Assembly (NCBI GenBank): GCA_944350395.1
Contig: CALVPA010000076.1
Span: 1-24,596 of the forward strand
Reading direction: 5' to 3'
DNA from: an uncultured Bacilli bacterium
GTDB taxonomy: Bacteria; Bacillota_I; Bacilli_A; RF39; UBA660
DNA length: 24,596 nucleotides
A program made the position numbers and the translations under genes. Shown piece by piece: positions 22,319 through 24,596 of the stretch. The notes beneath the pieces are model-generated. The model saw nothing but the letters and a program-made list of their open reading frames with translations. It was not told the origin of the DNA and searched no databases. The stretch's first letter is position 1, and every line of letters starts with the position of its first letter.

Positions 22319-22593
22319 AATAATTCACTCTCTGTTTCTCTTTCTCTTTTCTGTTTACTTATGATTTCGTGGATATAACTTTCTAATTCACTATTTCCTA
22401 CCGTCATTATGTCGTTTACCATTTCTCCAAGTGTCAAATTACTCTTCTTACCCCAAACATTATTCTTTAAGTAATTCCACACATCTGCATCTTGCACATA
22501 GTTTATCCCTATTCTCTTTAAATCTTTTACTCTACTCTTTAAAGTAGGTTTAACTCTTTCATACAATTCTTCCTGAGTACTAAATCCGTCCAT
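22315..22593 (-). CDS. comN: ComN-like post-transcriptional regulator
   Basis: The 92-aa protein has the ComN/YrzD family look: EELYERVKPTLKSRVKDLKRIG (from residue 8) and VWNYLKNNVWGKKSNLTLGEMVNDIM (about 38-63). In B. subtilis ComN binds the comE 5' UTR region and is recruited to poles and septa; here no comE gene is visible. The basic KQKRERETE tail is typical. No ribosome site lies just before the ATG; AGGAAGG sits about 36 bases upstream with a small CCGA/TCGG stem between, which could bring it closer. An in-frame stop upstream rules out an earlier start. First gene of comN-rel-dtd. Confidence 0.85.
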   Translation of the reverse strand: MDGFSTQEELYERVKPTLKSRVKDLKRIGINYVQDADVWNYLKNNVWGKKSNLTLGEMVNDIMTVGNSELESYIHEIISKQKRERETESELL

Positions 22594-22669
22594 CTTTTTT
22601 GCCGATTATTATATAAATTCTCGGTTTTACCTTCCTTTCTATTCATTGTAATAAGTTAACTTCATATCT

Positions 22670-22678
22670 ATTGTATCA
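22670..22678 (-). promoter_or_regulatory. Extended -10 promoter of comN-rel-dtd
   Basis: TG-A-TACAAT on the minus strand (hexamer 22675-22670), no clear -35. The leader would be about 70 bases and contains AGGAAGG followed by a small stem. Confidence 0.5.
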
Positions 22679-22686
22679 CTTATATA

Positions 22687-23547
22687 TTATTTTAATTTAT
22701 ATGTAATACTTATAAAGAAATCTTTACTCCAAATATTTAAACTGTCTACATTTCTAATAAAAGGTTTTATATCTTCTTTCGCTTCATTATAATCTATTTC
22801 ATTAAACTTATTAATTAATAATTCTTTTACTTTATTGATATCAAAAATATCATTAGAACTAATATAATGCGATTCTAATAATTTGTTTTTTAATAATTCT
22901 AAATTAACTTTAGTATCATTTGCTAAAAAGAAAACATAATCATATAAATCTCTACCTTTTGTTCTTTTTTTCCATCCTCTACATAAAATAGCATGAATCT
23001 TACCTGCTAATAAAGATTCTTTATCATATAATTTAATTTGATGAGGACTAGGTAACAGTTTATATCTATCTTCATAGTGTGCACCTAATGGTGGATTTAT
23101 ATCTATTTCAAATTTAATCTTTATATCCCTTAATATATGATCATATTTGTGTTTTTCTTCACTCGGAAAAAACTTTAATATAAGCTCTAAAGTATCACCT
23201 TTTAAAAAAGCGGATGTAATATTAGGTTCTTTACTCTTTTCTTTTGTATTTATTTCTAAGTTAAGCCCATACGCCTTTAATTCTTTTTCGACATAAACAA
23301 AATACTTACTAAAATCAAAATCTTTATTAGGCTCTATTAGTGAAAAATCTAAATCTTCTGAAAATCTATCTAAATTATAAAATATTCTTAGTGCAGTACC
23401 TCCGTAAAATGCAGCTTCATTAAAAAAATTTCCCCTAGATAATCCTGATAATACTATTTCTTGAATTATTTCCTTTAAAGCATTTATTTCATCACCAGTA
23501 TTTTTTATTTCGTACTTAGATAACATTTGTTCAATAATATTATTCAT
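22687..23547 (-). CDS. abiEii: AbiEii-family nucleotidyltransferase toxin
   Basis: The 286-aa protein is the toxin of an AbiE system. Family motifs are FYGGTALRI (47-55, nucleotidyltransferase glycine pair), RFSEDLDFS (61-69, the two metal-binding Asp), KESLLAGKIHAIL (about 175-187, motif III) and KGRDLYDY (about 197-204, motif IV). AbiEii homologues block growth by adding nucleotides, probably to tRNA acceptor ends (MenT-type activity) or otherwise using NTP. The length fits the family. The start overlaps the antitoxin by eight bases, with ribosome site AGGAGG inside the antitoxin gene. Sampled GC is clearly lower than in nearby core genes, suggesting transfer. Confidence 0.9.
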   Translation of the reverse strand: MNNIIEQMLSKYEIKNTGDEINALKEIIQEIVLSGLSRGNFFNEAAFYGGTALRIFYNLDRFSEDLDFSLIEPNKDFDFSKYFVYVEKELKAYGLNLEINTKEKSKEPNITSAFLKGDTLELILKFFPSEEKHKYDHILRDIKIKFEIDINPPLGAHYEDRYKLLPSPHQIKLYDKESLLAGKIHAILCRGWKKRTKGRDLYDYVFFLANDTKVNLELLKNKLLESHYISSNDIFDINKVKELLINKFNEIDYNEAKEDIKPFIRNVDSLNIWSKDFFISITYKLK

Positions 23548-24130
23548 TTAAATTCCTCCTCATATATTTGGATAATAACTTCACATTAGTCGAATGATAC
23601 AAGTCACTTAATTTAGTAATCTTGCCTATATCTAACTTTTTAAACTCTTCTTCATCAATTCTCAAATCATTAAATAACATATTTTCTAATTTAGTATAAT
23701 TAAATAACGGCGATAAAGTATATAATTTGTCACATAAGGCCTTTTCTGGCGACGCTATTTGATATGAATAATTATTTTCTTCCTTAAGTATTATTTCCTC
23801 TGGATAAGCACGCATAGGAACATCCCTATAAGTAAACACACCAAAATCAGTATTGTACTCTTTTTTCTTTTTCTTATCAAAAGTAGCACAAGTAACTGTA
23901 GTTACTCTTTCGGGAATTAAGCCATAATAAGATAAAGCATATTCAAACGATATATATGATGGCCCATATATACTCCCGGCTAATAAATAACTGGGAGTAC
24001 TTGGATCAGTTTCATATAAACCTGTTATTATTTTATATAACTTTCCATCTCTAATATCCCTACTTATCTTATTATTTTTATTAGAGTATTCTTTTAAATT
24101 ATTCTTAGCAACTCTATTCGTTATTATCAT
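23540..24130 (-). CDS. abiEi: AbiEi-family antitoxin/transcriptional autorepressor
   Basis: The 196-aa AbiEi protein is the antitoxin of a type IV-like pair. An N-terminal winged-helix region (NRVAKNNLKEYSNKNNKISRDI) is followed by GKLYKIITGLYET, the usual motif of the AbiEi DNA-binding domain, and a C-terminal domain (YISFEYALSYYGLIP and ASPEKALCDKLYTL). The start is ATG at 24130, not an upstream frame start at 24178: AGAGGCGAT gives a ribosome site, and the promoter -35/-10 covers the upstream in-frame ATGs. It precedes the toxin gene as in known abiE operons, where the antitoxin represses the operon. Confidence 0.88.
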   Translation of the reverse strand: MIITNRVAKNNLKEYSNKNNKISRDIRDGKLYKIITGLYETDPSTPSYLLAGSIYGPSYISFEYALSYYGLIPERVTTVTCATFDKKKKKEYNTDFGVFTYRDVPMRAYPEEIILKEENNYSYQIASPEKALCDKLYTLSPLFNYTKLENMLFNDLRIDEEEFKKLDIGKITKLSDLYHSTNVKLLSKYMRRNLNE

Positions 24131-24149
24131 ATTATCGCCTCTCAATACC

Positions 24150-24178
24150 ATTATATAGCATTTGCTGGTGAAAATCAA
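24150..24178 (-). promoter_or_regulatory. Promoter of abiEi-abiEii
   Basis: TTGATT (24178-24173), 17 bases, TATAAT (24155-24150) on the minus strand; initiation about 13 bases before the ATG. It is close to consensus. Confidence 0.75.
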
Positions 24179-24197
24179 AAGATTTTAAGTTACTTAA
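24171..24197. promoter_or_regulatory. Candidate AbiEi operators
   Basis: Two palindromes overlap and flank the -35: AAAATC/GATTTT (24171-24176 and 24181-24186) and TTAAGT-T-ACTTAA (24185-24197). TTAAGTT recurs at 24202-24208. AbiEi proteins are known to bind inverted repeats in their own promoter, so the position fits autoregulation; the sequences themselves are A/T-rich and could arise by chance. Confidence 0.4.
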
Positions 24198-24443
24198 CAC
24201 ATTAAGTTGTATTTATAATTATCGAAAAAATTATAATAATAATTTCACTGTAACTAACAATGTAATTGATAAAAATTAAAATATTTCAAATAATATTAAA
24301 TTACACTTAGTGGAATATCTTCTCGTATTATTTTGACACACACACATTCACTTAAATTTCGGAATTGGAATGAATTTAAAATTATTAAAATAAAGAAATA
24401 TAGTCATTTTATTGTAAAAATACTTTTAATTAATGGCATTATA
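24198..24443. other. Gene-free A/T-rich spacer
   Basis: Neither strand shows a frame with a ribosome site. The stretch contains the first copy of the 19-base repeat (24257-24275) and a short ACACAC tract near 24341-24347, with no other recognisable element. It may be an intergenic remnant of a past insertion or deletion. Confidence 0.6.
24257..24275 (+). repeat. First copy of a 19-bp direct repeat
   Basis: The sequence acaatgtaattgataaaaa is identical to 24544-24562, 287 bases downstream. The second copy overlaps the promoter of the plus-strand gene; this copy has no gene behind it. Confidence 0.7.
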
Positions 24444-24444
24444 A

Positions 24445-24468
24445 AAGGGTGATTTTCACTTCACCCTT
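24445..24468. repeat. Hairpin 1 of the right-edge region
   Basis: Eight-base arms AAGGGTGA (24445-24452) and TCACCCTT (24461-24468), loop of eight, the most GC-rich patch of this spacer. On the minus strand it is followed by TTTT then ATAATG, so a leftward terminator is possible although no leftward gene is upstream. Confidence 0.55.
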
Positions 24469-24480
24469 GGGTTGTATTAT

Positions 24481-24514
24481 AAATAGTGTTGGTGAAAAAA
24501 CATCAATACTATTT
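24481..24514. repeat. Hairpin 2 of the right-edge region
   Basis: Fourteen-base arms AAATAGTGTTGGTG (24481-24494) and CATCAATACTATTT (24501-24514) pair with two G-T wobbles around an A6 loop (U6 when transcribed leftward). It starts 12 bases after hairpin 1 and ends 73 bases before the plus-strand ATG. Confidence 0.6.
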
Positions 24515-24539
24515 CTTATATAAAAAAAAGACATAAATT

Positions 24540-24548
24540 TGATACAAT
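24540..24548 (+). promoter_or_regulatory. Extended -10 promoter of the right-edge plus-strand gene
   Basis: TG-A-TACAAT with no obvious -35 (an A-rich stretch precedes it). The hexamer overlaps the second copy of the 19-base repeat. The leader would be about 33 bases. Confidence 0.5.
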
Positions 24549-24562
24549 GTAATTGATAAAAA
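24544..24562 (+). repeat. Second copy of the 19-bp direct repeat
   Basis: It matches 24257-24275 exactly; flanking bases differ on both sides. It lies across the -10 and start region of the plus-strand promoter. Confidence 0.7.
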
Positions 24563-24587
24563 AATAAACATCGAAAGGATCAAACTT

Positions 24588-24596
24588 ATGTCTACA
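24588..24596 (+). CDS. 5' end of a plus-strand gene cut by the window edge (MST...)
   Basis: ATG TCT ACA is preceded by AAAGGA eight bases upstream and by an extended -10 promoter, so a real gene very likely begins here. Only three codons are visible, so no product can be named. It is the only plus-strand coding start in the window. The two strong hairpins and repeat before it would suit a transposase or other mobile gene, but that is a guess. Confidence 0.5.

Noticed and set aside
24131..24178. N-terminal extension of AbiEi to 24178
   Set aside because: The extra codons overlap the -35 and -10 of the abiE promoter and do not resemble the family start.
24257..24562. Possible CRISPR-like repeat pair
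   Set aside because: Only two copies, 287 bases apart, with no regular spacers and no cas genes nearby.
1..24596. Mycoplasma-type genetic code (UGA as Trp)
   Set aside because: UGA ends genes at tight overlaps (1625-1627, 22315-22317) and conserved Trp positions, such as in ComN, use UGG.

Overview
The window looks like a chromosomal segment from a low-GC, endospore-forming member of the Bacillota. SpoIVA, the spore-coat ATPase, is present at the length I recall for the Bacillus subtilis protein (492 aa). ComN- and YrzQ-like small proteins, RecD2 and an AI-2E/YrrI-like permease favour class Bacilli, perhaps an uncultured Erysipelotrichia-like lineage; that placement is inference. UGA is used as a stop in tightly coupled gene pairs and Trp is encoded by UGG, so the code is standard rather than mycoplasma-like. 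Every complete gene is on the minus strand. The only plus-strand signals are a terminator at the left edge and the first three codons of a gene at the right edge.

Layout (minus-strand genes run from high to low coordinates). 1-304: convergent terminators and tRNA-Leu(CAA) with its promoter. 311-2512: scpB, scpA and a membrane-anchored surface protein, apparently one operon (surface protein first). 2594-2957: HU with its own promoter and terminator. 3040-4568: spoIVA. 4597-6382: a solitary HerA/DUF87 ATPase. 6410-9817: recD2, then a 46-aa YrzQ-like protein, then an AI-2E-family permease. 9858-12043: mtaB, then a membrane LysM protein. 12078-12999: an XRE regulator and a single-pass membrane protein with an operator-like palindrome in its leader. 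13018-16447: an ABC ATPase plus large FtsX-type permease, then a 62-aa orphan. 16467-19644: a P-type cation ATPase, then a 156-aa orphan. 19671-22678: comN, rel and dtd, an overlapping operon ended by a strong hairpin. 22687-24178: an AbiEi/AbiEii toxin-antitoxin pair, more AT-rich than its surroundings. 24179-24596: a gene-free, hairpin-rich stretch with a 19-bp direct repeat leading into a plus-strand gene cut by the window edge.

Most of the window is ordinary housekeeping DNA: chromosome segregation, nucleoid, tRNA modification and proofreading, DNA helicase, sporulation. The observations most worth a second look are: (1) the Rel protein has a full-length frame but has lost the catalytic residues of its ppGpp-hydrolase HD domain while keeping the synthetase residues; (2) the AbiE pair beside a repeat- and hairpin-rich junction; (3) the P-type ATPase, whose M6 ion-binding motif looks like the Na/K-ATPase class rather than SERCA; (4) the palindrome between an XRE regulator and a membrane protein; (5) a terminator hairpin placed immediately before a start codon in the recD2-yrzQ-permease cluster; (6) an attenuator-like three-segment stem arrangement after dtd. 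I see no CRISPR array, prophage or complete insertion sequence, and no clearly new multigene system.
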